Assembly: GCA_026129385.1 (NCBI GenBank)
Contig: JAHCIE010000077.1
Coordinates: 1 to 11,485 of the forward strand
Reading direction: 5' to 3'
Length of the DNA: 11,485 nt
Origin: Anaerolineae bacterium
GTDB lineage: Bacteria; Chloroflexota; Anaerolineae; Epilineales; JAHCIE01
The notes below the pieces were generated by a model. It was not told the DNA's origin. It was given only the letters and a program-made list of their open reading frames with translations, and did not search any database. Positions 5,299 to 11,110 of this stretch are shown here, piece after piece. How positions within the stretch are numbered: the first letter of the stretch is position 1; each line of letters opens with the position of its first letter. The translations under genes were made by a program, and so were the position numbers.

Positions 5299-5817
5299 AT
5301 GTCCGATGCGCCCATCGAGAAGACCAATGCCATGCGTGCCCTGGAACAGCGTAGAATCGTCTATCAGGCGGTACGCTACGGCGACCCCGACGAATTCCAC
5401 ACGGCTGTTGAGGTGGCCGAGATGCTTGGCCAGCCGGTCGAGCACGTATACAAGACCATCGTCGTGCTGCGCGAGCGGGGCAAGCCGCTGCTGGTGATGG
5501 TCCAGGCCGATCGAGAGATTGACCTGCGGCGGTTGGCGAAAGCGACCGGTGACAAGAAGCTTCAGCCTGCGACGCTCAAGGAGGCCGAGAGGCTGACCGG
5601 CTTGCAGGTGGGGGGCATCTCGGCGCTGGCGCTGCTGAACAAGGGTTTCGAGCCGGTCATCGATGCGTCTGCACTCCGGCTCGACCGGGTGTACGTCAGC
5701 GCGGGGCGACGTGGTATGCAGCTTGGGCTGGCGGTGACCGACCTGATCAAGGTGACGGGGGCGAAGGTGGTGACGGCGACAGCCGACGAGGACGGCCGCG
5801 ACGCGGCAAAAGTATGA
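5299..5817 (+). CDS. ybaK: Cys-tRNA(Pro) deacylase, YbaK/EbsC family
   Basis: 172 residues from ATG 5299, chosen over the in-frame GTG at 5287 because GAGGG (5289-5293) gives it an SD at 5 nt spacing. The YbaK/ProX trans-editing fold is shown by TAVEVAEMLGQPVEHVYKTIVV (35-56), with the catalytic lysine Lys52 of the VYKT motif, VQADREIDLRRLAKATGDKK in the middle, LTGLQVGGISALALLNKGF (99-117) and the C-terminal VYVSAGRRGMQLGL. The family hydrolyses Cys-tRNA(Pro) formed when prolyl-tRNA synthetase mischarges cysteine. The usual GGISP is GGISA here, so the proline of the GxxxP loop is Ala109; whether that alters specificity is unknown. A cysteine proofreading gene opposite a cysteine synthesis cluster is suggestive but not proof of linkage. 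Confidence 0.88.
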   Translation: MSDAPIEKTNAMRALEQRRIVYQAVRYGDPDEFHTAVEVAEMLGQPVEHVYKTIVVLRERGKPLLVMVQADREIDLRRLAKATGDKKLQPATLKEAERLTGLQVGGISALALLNKGFEPVIDASALRLDRVYVSAGRRGMQLGLAVTDLIKVTGAKVVTATADEDGRDAAKV

Positions 5818-5843
5818 CGTGATGATTGAGGGCACGGTAGAAG

Positions 5844-5880
5844 GGCGTCGGGCCGTTGACAGGCCGGACGCCTTTCTCGT
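5844..5880 (+). terminator. Hairpin terminator after ybaK whose loop contains the next gene's -35 box
   Basis: GGCGTCGGGCC (5844-5854) and GGCCGGACGCC (5862-5872) form an 11-bp stem with one mismatch around a 7-nt loop, GTTGACA, followed by TTTCTCGT. It lies 26 nt after the ybaK stop, in the right place for an intrinsic terminator, though the T-tract is short. The loop is exactly the -35 region of the following promoter, so the same palindrome could also be an operator. Confidence 0.55.
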
Positions 5881-5885
5881 ATAAT
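5856..5885 (+). promoter_or_regulatory. Consensus sigma-70 promoter of the 64-residue ORF
   Basis: TTGACA (5856-5861), 18-bp spacer, TATAAT (5880-5885): both hexamers are perfect. Predicted start about 5892, 39 nt before the ATG. Such a strong core promoter for a tiny gene suggests high expression kept in check by a repressor. Confidence 0.85.
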
Positions 5886-5891
5886 GGCGTC

Positions 5892-5905
5892 AGAACAGAT
5901 GTTCT
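5892..5905. promoter_or_regulatory. LexA-like (GAAC-N4-GTTC) operator at the transcription start
   Basis: AGAACAGATGTTCT is a 14-bp palindrome with two non-symmetric central bases, and contains GAAC-N4-GTTC, the core of the Gram-positive-type SOS box (B. subtilis consensus CGAACATATGTTCG). It covers about +1 to +14 of the perfect promoter, an ideal repressor position. Other palindrome-binding repressors could use the same site. Confidence 0.55.
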
Positions 5906-5930
5906 ATTCCGGAGGGGTGAGGAGCTGCTG

Positions 5931-6125
5931 ATGGAGCGGGACGCGGACCAGGCGAGCATCGAGTGGGTTTTGGAGCAGCTAGCGGAGAGCGAGGCATTTC
6001 GGCAGTTGGCGGCGCGTTTCCCCTACGCCAGGGTGGAACTGACAGTGCAGGATGGCTGCTACGTAAGTGGCAGCCTGCGCGTCACGGCGCGGCCGGCCCG
6101 CCGCCGCTCGCGCTCGTCGCCTTAG
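5931..6125 (+). CDS. Small hypothetical protein, possibly SOS-regulated
   Basis: 64 residues from ATG 5931; SD GAGGAG at 6 nt spacing. An N-terminal amphipathic helix is likely (residues ~5-25, SIEWVLEQLAESEAFRQLAA), followed by a probable beta region (RVELTVQDGCYVSGSLRVTA) with one Cys, and a basic tail RPARRRSRSSP. I recognise no domain. The perfect promoter, SD and LexA-like operator argue that it is a real gene. The basic tail could bind nucleic acid, and SOS genes often encode small modulators of division or repair, but no specific function can be supported. It runs convergently towards the hydrolase gene, with 28 nt between the stops. Confidence 0.7.
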   Translation: MERDADQASIEWVLEQLAESEAFRQLAARFPYARVELTVQDGCYVSGSLRVTARPARRRSRSSP

Positions 6126-6153
6126 GTGCGAAGCGACTGTCCCGGGTGACCGT

Positions 6154-7101
6154 CTACTCGGTCGCCAGGAAATCGGCGGCCAGCCGGTTGAAGCGCTCGG
6201 CGTACTCGTCGTTGGGCAACAACCGTGCGTTGTCGAAAATCTCCAGCCGCGCCTCTGGCCGTAGGGCCAGGAAGGCCTCGGTGTCGGTCACAGGGGTTGA
6301 GGTCGCGTTGCGCCCCCAGACGAGGAGGGTGGGGTGGCTGACGCGGGGCCAGCTACTCTTGACGGAGCGATTGAGCGCGCCACCGACGAAGGACGCCGGC
6401 GCGAAGCGCGCCCCCGACGTGTGGGTGGTGGCGTAGTAGGCGTCGATCATCGCGTCGGTGATGCAGGCAGGGTCGTAGTAGGCCTGCTGGGCCAGGAAGT
6501 AATGCAGGCTGGGGCGGCGGACGAGCAGGTTGAAGGCCGTCCGACCGAGTAGGGGCGAGGCGACGAGGCGGCGCAGCCCGGCCTGTGCCTCATCCGGCTC
6601 GGAGACGAGATGGGTCAGGCCGGTCGGCGCGATGAGAATCAAGCGACGGAACAGGCCCGGCGCGCGGGCCGCCACGTCGATTACGTAGGCTCCGGCTAGA
6701 GAACTGGCGATGACGTGGGCTGGCTCGCGCACCACGTCGCGCATGAAGGCCTCGAGTAGGTCGATGTAGACTTGCGCCGTGTACACGATGTCGGGGCGGT
6801 CGGACAGGCCAAAGCCCAGCCAATCGGGCGCGTAGACCCGGTAGCGTGCGGCCAGCGCCCCCACCTGTCGGCGCACCTCATACGACGACGCGCCGGCGTG
6901 GCAGCCGTGGAGAATCACCAGCGGCGGGCCGTCGCCTAGTGTCTTGTAGAACACCGATCCCAGCGGCGAGGGCCAGTAGCGGGTCTCGCCGGGGACCTCA
7001 CTCACTACTGGCCCCGCCCGTCGGTCCTGGACGGCATTGAATAGGGCCATGCCGCCGACGACACCCGCCCCCAGGCCGACAGCCTTGCGCAATCCACCCA
7101 T
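6154..7101 (-). CDS. Membrane-anchored alpha/beta-hydrolase-fold protein with degenerate catalytic triad
   Basis: 315 residues from ATG 7101 (AAGGAG, 6 nt spacing). Residues 7-21 are a small hydrophobic segment (GLGAGVVGGMALF), either a signal anchor or an uncleaved signal. The hydrolase core follows: oxyanion segment LVILHGCHAG (61-70), YAPDWLGFGLSDRP (90-103), nucleophile elbow ASSLAGA with Ser134, in which both glycines of GxSxG are alanine, a lid region around 165-245, and LLVWGRNATSTPV (269-281 region). Near the C-terminus, where active members have GH followed by Leu-Pro, this protein reads NARLLPNDE, so the catalytic His is replaced by Arg293. It may be a non-hydrolytic paralogue or use a different His. 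The start is 19 nt after the isomerase stop, so it is probably in the same operon; a link to isoprenoid or lipid metabolism is possible. Confidence 0.82.
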   Translation of the reverse strand: MGGLRKAVGLGAGVVGGMALFNAVQDRRAGPVVSEVPGETRYWPSPLGSVFYKTLGDGPPLVILHGCHAGASSYEVRRQVGALAARYRVYAPDWLGFGLSDRPDIVYTAQVYIDLLEAFMRDVVREPAHVIASSLAGAYVIDVAARAPGLFRRLILIAPTGLTHLVSEPDEAQAGLRRLVASPLLGRTAFNLLVRRPSLHYFLAQQAYYDPACITDAMIDAYYATTHTSGARFAPASFVGGALNRSVKSSWPRVSHPTLLVWGRNATSTPVTDTEAFLALRPEARLEIFDNARLLPNDEYAERFNRLAADFLATE

Positions 7102-7120
7102 CGAGTTCTCCTTCGCCAGG

Positions 7121-8182
7121 CTATTCGGCGCTGCGCGCCATGATGATGGCCTCTTCGGGCGAGAGGCGACGCAGATGAGACGTATGCTGCAGGGCGTCGA
7201 TGTTGCCCGCGCCAATCAGGAACATGGCAATCTTAAGCTCACGGGTGATTTCCTCGGCCGTGGCAATGGCGGCCTCGGCCGAGACGGCGGCCGCTTTGAG
7301 GAAGGGCGCGGCCAGGCCGAACAGATTCGCCCCCAGCGCCAGCGCCTTGGCCCCGTCTACACCGCTGCGCACACCACCGCTGGCCACCGTCGGCATGTCC
7401 GGCGTGGCCTCCTTCACCATGCGTAGCGATTCCGTGGTTGGGATGCCCCAGTCGGCGAAGCGGCGCGCGATGCGACGCACATCCTCGTCGGGCGTCAGGC
7501 GTCGCTCGACCTCACTCCAGGATGTGCCGCCCGCGCCGGCCAAGTCCAGGGCCGCCACCCCCACCCCGGCCAGGGCGCGCGCCACATCTCCCGACAGCCC
7601 CCAGCCGACTTCCTTGACGATGACGGGCACACCCAGATCGCGCACCAGGTCGCCGATCTTGGCGATCAGCCCCGACCAGTTGGTGTTACCGCCGTATTGA
7701 ATGGCCTCCTGCAAGGGGTTGAGATGCAGGATGAGGCCGTCGGCGCGCACCATATCCACCACGCGCCGGGCGTGGTCCAGGCCATAGCCGTAGTTCAACT
7801 GCACCGCGCCGAGGTTGGCGAAGATGACGGCCTGTGGCGCGCGCTCGCGGGCGACGGCGAAGGTGGCCGCCACTTCGGGCTGCTCTAGACCGGCCCGCTG
7901 CGAGCCGAGGCCCATAGCGATGCCGGCCGTCTGGGCGGCCGCGGCGAGGTTAGCGTTGATGAGACGCGCCCGCTCCGTGCCGCCGGTCATGGACGAGATG
8001 AGCAGCGGTACACGCAGCGGATGACCCAGGAAGGTGGTCGCCGTGTCGACGGTAGCCAGGTCCAGCTCGGGCAACGCCTGGTGGACGAAAGCGTAGCGCT
8101 CGAAACCGGTGGTCAGGTTAGGAAATTGAACGTTTTCTTCGAGATTGACCCGCAGGTGCTCAAGTTTACGCTGGGAATGCAT
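7121..8182 (-). CDS. fni: Type 2 isopentenyl-diphosphate delta-isomerase (FMN-dependent)
   Basis: 353 residues, the usual size. It interconverts isopentenyl and dimethylallyl diphosphate using reduced FMN in the cytoplasm, feeding isoprenoid synthesis. The motifs are in order: RKLEH at 5-9 (substrate phosphate binding), SSMTGG 63-68, GLGSQR 91-96, FANLGA 121-126, LHLNPLQE 152-159 (catalytic Gln/Glu region), VIVKEVG 187-193, AGAGGTSW 215-222, and the FMN phosphate loop ASGGVRSGVDGAKALALGA 267-285. The start at 8182 gives the typical N-terminus (RKxEH within the first ten residues) although only a weak SD (AGCAGG) precedes it; a GC-rich hairpin (GCCGC/GCGGC) stands just upstream. All key residues appear intact. 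Confidence 0.96.
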   Translation of the reverse strand: MHSQRKLEHLRVNLEENVQFPNLTTGFERYAFVHQALPELDLATVDTATTFLGHPLRVPLLISSMTGGTERARLINANLAAAAQTAGIAMGLGSQRAGLEQPEVAATFAVARERAPQAVIFANLGAVQLNYGYGLDHARRVVDMVRADGLILHLNPLQEAIQYGGNTNWSGLIAKIGDLVRDLGVPVIVKEVGWGLSGDVARALAGVGVAALDLAGAGGTSWSEVERRLTPDEDVRRIARRFADWGIPTTESLRMVKEATPDMPTVASGGVRSGVDGAKALALGANLFGLAAPFLKAAAVSAEAAIATAEEITRELKIAMFLIGAGNIDALQHTSHLRRLSPEEAIIMARSAE

Positions 8183-8304
8183 CAGGGCCTGCTCGGCCGC
8201 CGGGGCGGCGCTGTGTTTGTGAAAAATCGAGGCTGTGGGCGTAACTCCGACGCGCGCATGGGGTTACATTCAGCAGCGACATGGGGCCGGGGTGCGCCCT
8301 TGAA

Positions 8305-8333
8305 ATGGTAGCCATGCCCCTGGCCGTTGTCAA
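8305..8333 (-). promoter_or_regulatory. Candidate promoter for the isomerase-hydrolase operon
   Basis: Minus strand TTGACA (8333-8328), 17-bp spacer, TACCAT (8310-8305, 4/6). Predicted start near 8298 leaves a leader of about 115 nt that contains a GUAAC/GUUAC stem and a GC-rich hairpin but nothing I recognise. Confidence 0.55.
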
Positions 8334-8342
8334 TCGCTCGCG

Positions 8343-8361
8343 GGTTGCCCTACCGGCAACC
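8343..8361. repeat. 19-bp palindrome between the divergent fni and acpP promoters
   Basis: GGTTGCC-CTACC-GGCAACC: perfect 7-bp arms with a 5-bp centre. It sits 9 bp from the isomerase -35 and 15 bp from the carrier-protein -35, where one dimeric regulator could act on both promoters. No gene for such a regulator is nearby. Confidence 0.55.
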
Positions 8362-8376
8362 TCAGCGGTCGATGCG

Positions 8377-8405
8377 TTGACATTCATCGGCGGCGCGGAT
8401 ATACT
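8377..8405 (+). promoter_or_regulatory. Sigma-70 promoter of the acyl carrier protein gene
   Basis: TTGACA (8377-8382), 17-bp spacer, TATACT (8400-8405, 5/6). Predicted start near 8412, 40 nt before the ATG. Confidence 0.8.
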
Positions 8406-8451
8406 TGGCCTAATCCTGCGAGCCATACTACAGACATGGGGGTTCCCACGA

Positions 8452-8694
8452 ATGGACAATTCCATCTTCGAGCGCGTCCGCGACATCATTGTCGATCAGC
8501 TTGGCGTCAGCGCCGACGCTGTTGTACCGGCAGCTCGCTTCCGCGAAGACCTGCACGCCGACTCGCTCGACCTGGTAGAGCTTATCATGCGCTTCGAGGA
8601 GGAGTTTGGCGGTGAGATCTCGGACAAGGAAGCCGAGGGTATCACCACTGTTGGAGAGGCCGTGACGTATCTCCAGTCGCATCAGGCGGCATAG
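8452..8694 (+). CDS. acpP: Acyl carrier protein
   Basis: 80 residues from ATG 8452, the standard size. The four-helix ACP is recognisable from MDNSIFERVRDIIVDQLGV, FREDLHADSLDLVELIMRFEEEF and the helix-4 end TVGEAVTYLQSH. Ser38 in DSLDLVEL is the site for the 4'-phosphopantetheine arm that carries growing acyl chains in fatty acid synthesis. The start is fixed by family length and homology, since the SD is weak (a G-run about 10 nt upstream). A longer in-frame ORF to the left has no homology and would span the promoter. It stands alone rather than in a fab cluster, so it could be the housekeeping ACP or a dedicated one. Confidence 0.94.
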   Translation: MDNSIFERVRDIIVDQLGVSADAVVPAARFREDLHADSLDLVELIMRFEEEFGGEISDKEAEGITTVGEAVTYLQSHQAA

Positions 8695-8723
8695 CGAGAC
8701 GGGCGATAGTCGACAGGTTGGCC

Positions 8724-8785
8724 CAGGCACATACCCCGTTTCACTCATCCTTGATCGGTAGGATGGGCTTCAGGGTATGTGCCTG
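8724..8785. repeat. Perfect 13-bp inverted repeat with nested 6-bp hairpin between acpP and mobA
   Basis: CAGGCACATACCC (8724-8736) and GGGTATGTGCCTG (8773-8785) are exact reverse complements. Within the 36-nt interval CATCCT (8746-8751) pairs with AGGATG (8760-8765) around an 8-nt loop. It follows acpP by 29 nt and precedes mobA by 39 nt. ATTCGTTCT after the right arm is moderately T-rich, so it may be the acpP terminator. Its length and symmetry also fit a REP/MITE-like element or a structured leader for mobA. Confidence 0.75.
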
Positions 8786-8824
8786 ATTCGTTCTAGCGGC
8801 CGCTGAGGTGTTGGGGAGTGGGGT

Positions 8825-9469
8825 ATGCCTGTCTCGGGAATCATCCTGGTGGGAGGGAGCAGTCGCCGTATGGGGCAGGACAAGGCCTTGCTCCCCGTGG
8901 GCAACCAGCGCCTGATTGATCGCGTCGTCAGTCTCGTAGGCGCCGTGGCCGATGATCTGCTGGTGGTGGCGAGCGGCGCAGAGCGCTACCGCAGCCCACA
9001 CTGGCGGGTCGTGCAGGATGCCTTTCCCGGCGCCGGCTCGTTGGGTGGCCTGTATAGCGGCTTGCAGGCGGCGCGTTATTCCTATGCCGTCGCCGTCGCC
9101 GTCGACATGCCCTTCCTTAACCCCGACCTGCTGCGGTATCTGATTCGCGTGGGCCGCGACTGGGATGCCACAGTGCCACAGGTCAACCCGTTCCGCCTGT
9201 CGGCCCATCCTGGCCGCGACGGCCACGCGCCGACGGCGAGAGACGCCGACTTGCAGCCTCTACATGCCGTTTATCATCGCCGTGTCGCCATCGCGATTCG
9301 AGAGTGTATTCGCCAGGGTGATCTGCGCATGATCAGCTTCTTGCCGCTGGTGCGGGTCCGTCTCGTTAGCAATGAGGAGACTGCCCGCTACGACCCTGAG
9401 GGCCTGTCGTTCTTTAATGCCAACACACCGGATGACTGGCGCGCGGTTCAGGAGCGCCTGAATGACTGA
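8825..9469 (+). CDS. mobA: Molybdenum cofactor guanylyltransferase MobA
   Basis: 214 residues; ATG 8825 preceded by a G-rich SD (GGGGAG, about 8 nt). MobA joins GMP from GTP to molybdopterin to give the MGD cofactor of DMSO-reductase-family enzymes such as formate dehydrogenase. The nucleotide-binding signature LVGGSSRRMGQDK is at 8-20, PGAGSLGGLYSGL at 68-80, the metal-binding DMPF at 94-97, QPLHAVY at 144-150 and NANTPDDW at 198-205. Between the VPQV strand and QPLHAVY there are about 20 residues more than I expect (119-141, with several His, Arg and Asp), possibly a clade-specific loop. The stop overlaps the fdhD start by 8 nt, so translation is coupled to the partner maturation factor. 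Confidence 0.93.
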   Translation: MPVSGIILVGGSSRRMGQDKALLPVGNQRLIDRVVSLVGAVADDLLVVASGAERYRSPHWRVVQDAFPGAGSLGGLYSGLQAARYSYAVAVAVDMPFLNPDLLRYLIRVGRDWDATVPQVNPFRLSAHPGRDGHAPTARDADLQPLHAVYHRRVAIAIRECIRQGDLRMISFLPLVRVRLVSNEETARYDPEGLSFFNANTPDDWRAVQERLND

Positions 9470-10337
9470 GGCGACGGCCCACTGGCAGCATATTCAGTGC
9501 GATGAGCATGGCGGCGTCGAGGCGATCGAGGGCGCGGTCATCAATGAGATGAAGTGGCGGCTGTATGTGAATCGTCGCCACCTGGTCAGCTTCATGTGTA
9601 CCCCCACCGATCTGCACGAGCTGGCGCTCGGCTTCCTCCAAGGGGAGGACCTGATTGGCGGCCTGGCCGATATCATCTCGCTCAAGGTCTATGAGGACGA
9701 GCATCGCGTCTACTGGTATATGCCCGAACTGGGCATGAATGGCGTGCTGACGATGCAGGTGTGCGAGGAGTCGGTAGGGGCGATAGATGTTCGCCTGACC
9801 CACCCGCTGCCCGATGACCTGCCGCCGGAGACGCTGACGAGCGGGTGCGGCGGCGGCGTGACGTTTCGCGACCTGGAGCAGGCCGGCCAACCGCTGGCCT
9901 CGTCGTTGGCGGCGACGCCCGCGCAACTCATGGACCTGGTGCGTCATCTCAACGATAGCGCGATTCTCTACCGCGAGGTGCGCGGGGTCCATACCAGCGC
10001 GCTGGCCGACCCGATGCGCCTGCTCGTGGTGAAAGAGGATGTCGGGCGGCACAACACCCTGGACAAGATTCGGGGCGCGGCATTGCTGACCGGACTGCCC
10101 ACGCGGGATCGTATCCTGGTGACGACGGGGCGCGTCTCGTCGGAGATGATGACCAAGGCGGTGCGCATGGGGACACCCATTGTGGTCTCGCGCACCTCGC
10201 CCACGGCGCTGTCAGTCCGCCTCGCGGACGCCTGGGGCATTACCCTGGTGGGCTACGCCCGTGGTCGTCGCCTGAGCGTGTATACCCACCCGCAACGACT
10301 CGGCGTCACCATTCCCCCACCCGTACCCAACGGCTGA
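9462..10337 (+). CDS. fdhD: Formate dehydrogenase accessory sulfurtransferase FdhD
   Basis: 291 residues from ATG 9462. FdhD carries sulfur from a cysteine desulfurase to the molybdenum cofactor, which is needed for active formate dehydrogenase. Family signatures are VHTSALAD, VKEDVGRHNTLDKIRGAALL, ILVTTGRVSSEMMTKA, PIVVSRTSPTALSVRLA, and GITLVGYARGRRLSVYT near the end. The catalytic loop reads TSGCGGG with a single cysteine (Cys129); E. coli FdhD has a Cys-x-x-Cys there, of which the first is essential, so the second is replaced by Gly. Overlap with mobA indicates one Moco-maturation operon. No formate dehydrogenase subunit lies in the window. Confidence 0.95.
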   Translation: MTEATAHWQHIQCDEHGGVEAIEGAVINEMKWRLYVNRRHLVSFMCTPTDLHELALGFLQGEDLIGGLADIISLKVYEDEHRVYWYMPELGMNGVLTMQVCEESVGAIDVRLTHPLPDDLPPETLTSGCGGGVTFRDLEQAGQPLASSLAATPAQLMDLVRHLNDSAILYREVRGVHTSALADPMRLLVVKEDVGRHNTLDKIRGAALLTGLPTRDRILVTTGRVSSEMMTKAVRMGTPIVVSRTSPTALSVRLADAWGITLVGYARGRRLSVYTHPQRLGVTIPPPVPNG

Positions 10338-10429
10338 GGCTGCGCGTTAGACATGCCGACGGAACGCGGCGGCCCAATGTGGCGCGCTTCGTTCTGGTGT
10401 GCCGTCTTGTCGTTGCTGAAAGGTTGTTC

Positions 10430-11110
10430 ATGCGCGTCCCCCCGATTGCCCTGGCCCTGGGCGCCGCCCTGACCCTCATCGTCGTTCTTGCCGGCTGTCG
10501 CGTCTTGCCCGATTCCACTGTCACGTACCGCCCGCGCGCGACCCCGACCGCCCCGCCCTCGTTCGGGCAGACTCTGTATGTGGAACGCTGCGTCCTGTGT
10601 CATGGTGCGCGCGGCGAGGGGCAGGGCAAGGTTGGGCCGTCCCTGTCCAGTCAGGAGTTGCTAACCACGGCGACTGATGATTTCCTGCATGCTGCCATCG
10701 CCAGGGGGCGGGTGGGCACGACCATGTCGGCCTGGGAGGAAAACGGCATGACCCCGGCCCAGATCGACTCCCTCGTGCAGTATATCCGGCGCTGGCAGAC
10801 GCAGCCCCAGGTTGTCCTGGACAGTAAGCCGGCCGTCGGCGATAAGGCGCGCGGCCAGGCCCTATTTACCCAACTCTGCGCCTCGTGTCACGGGCCGGAC
10901 GGCCTGACCGGCGGTAAGGCGAACCTGGAAGGTACGGCCATCGGCCACCCCGAGTTTCTGGCCACGGTGTCGGACGCCTTCATTGCCTACGCCATCGCCG
11001 ATGGCCGCAGCGGGACCACCATGATTCCCTACGCCAGAGAACGGGGCGGGACGCTGGACGCCCAGCAGATCGCGGATATCGTGGTGTATATGCGGAGTTG
11101 GCCCCGCTAG
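10430..11110 (+). CDS. Di-haem cytochrome c lipoprotein
   Basis: 226 residues from ATG 10430 (AAAGG, 6 nt spacing), chosen because it gives a clean lipoprotein signal: hydrophobic stretch to VVLAGC, with the lipid-modified Cys near residue 23. After a Thr/Pro-rich linker come two class I cytochrome c domains. The first has haem motif CVLCH and the candidate Met ligand in GTTMSAW; the second has CASCH and GTTMIPY. The protein should sit on the outer face of the cytoplasmic membrane and shuttle electrons, for example to an oxidase or from a dehydrogenase. It follows fdhD by 92 nt in the same direction, so it may belong to the same respiratory programme, but no clear promoter or terminator decides that. 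Confidence 0.92.
   Translation: MRVPPIALALGAALTLIVVLAGCRVLPDSTVTYRPRATPTAPPSFGQTLYVERCVLCHGARGEGQGKVGPSLSSQELLTTATDDFLHAAIARGRVGTTMSAWEENGMTPAQIDSLVQYIRRWQTQPQVVLDSKPAVGDKARGQALFTQLCASCHGPDGLTGGKANLEGTAIGHPEFLATVSDAFIAYAIADGRSGTTMIPYARERGGTLDAQQIADIVVYMRSWPR

Noticed and set aside
6133..6165. GACCG/CGGTC hairpin between the 64-residue ORF and the hydrolase gene
   Set aside because: Short stem overlapping the end of the hydrolase coding region and lacking a T-tract; not supportable as a terminator.
8281..8451. 57-codon N-terminal extension of the acyl carrier protein
   Set aside because: Spans the predicted promoters and palindrome; ACPs are about 80 residues, matching the ATG at 8452.
8751..8781. 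Promoter-like TTGATC...TATGTG for mobA
   Set aside because: Spacer is 19 bp and the -10 is poor; it lies inside the inverted repeat whose sequence is constrained for another reason.
8741..9226. 161-codon minus-strand frame over mobA
   Set aside because: Antisense of MobA, with no recognisable domain and no SD; it also runs through the inverted repeat.
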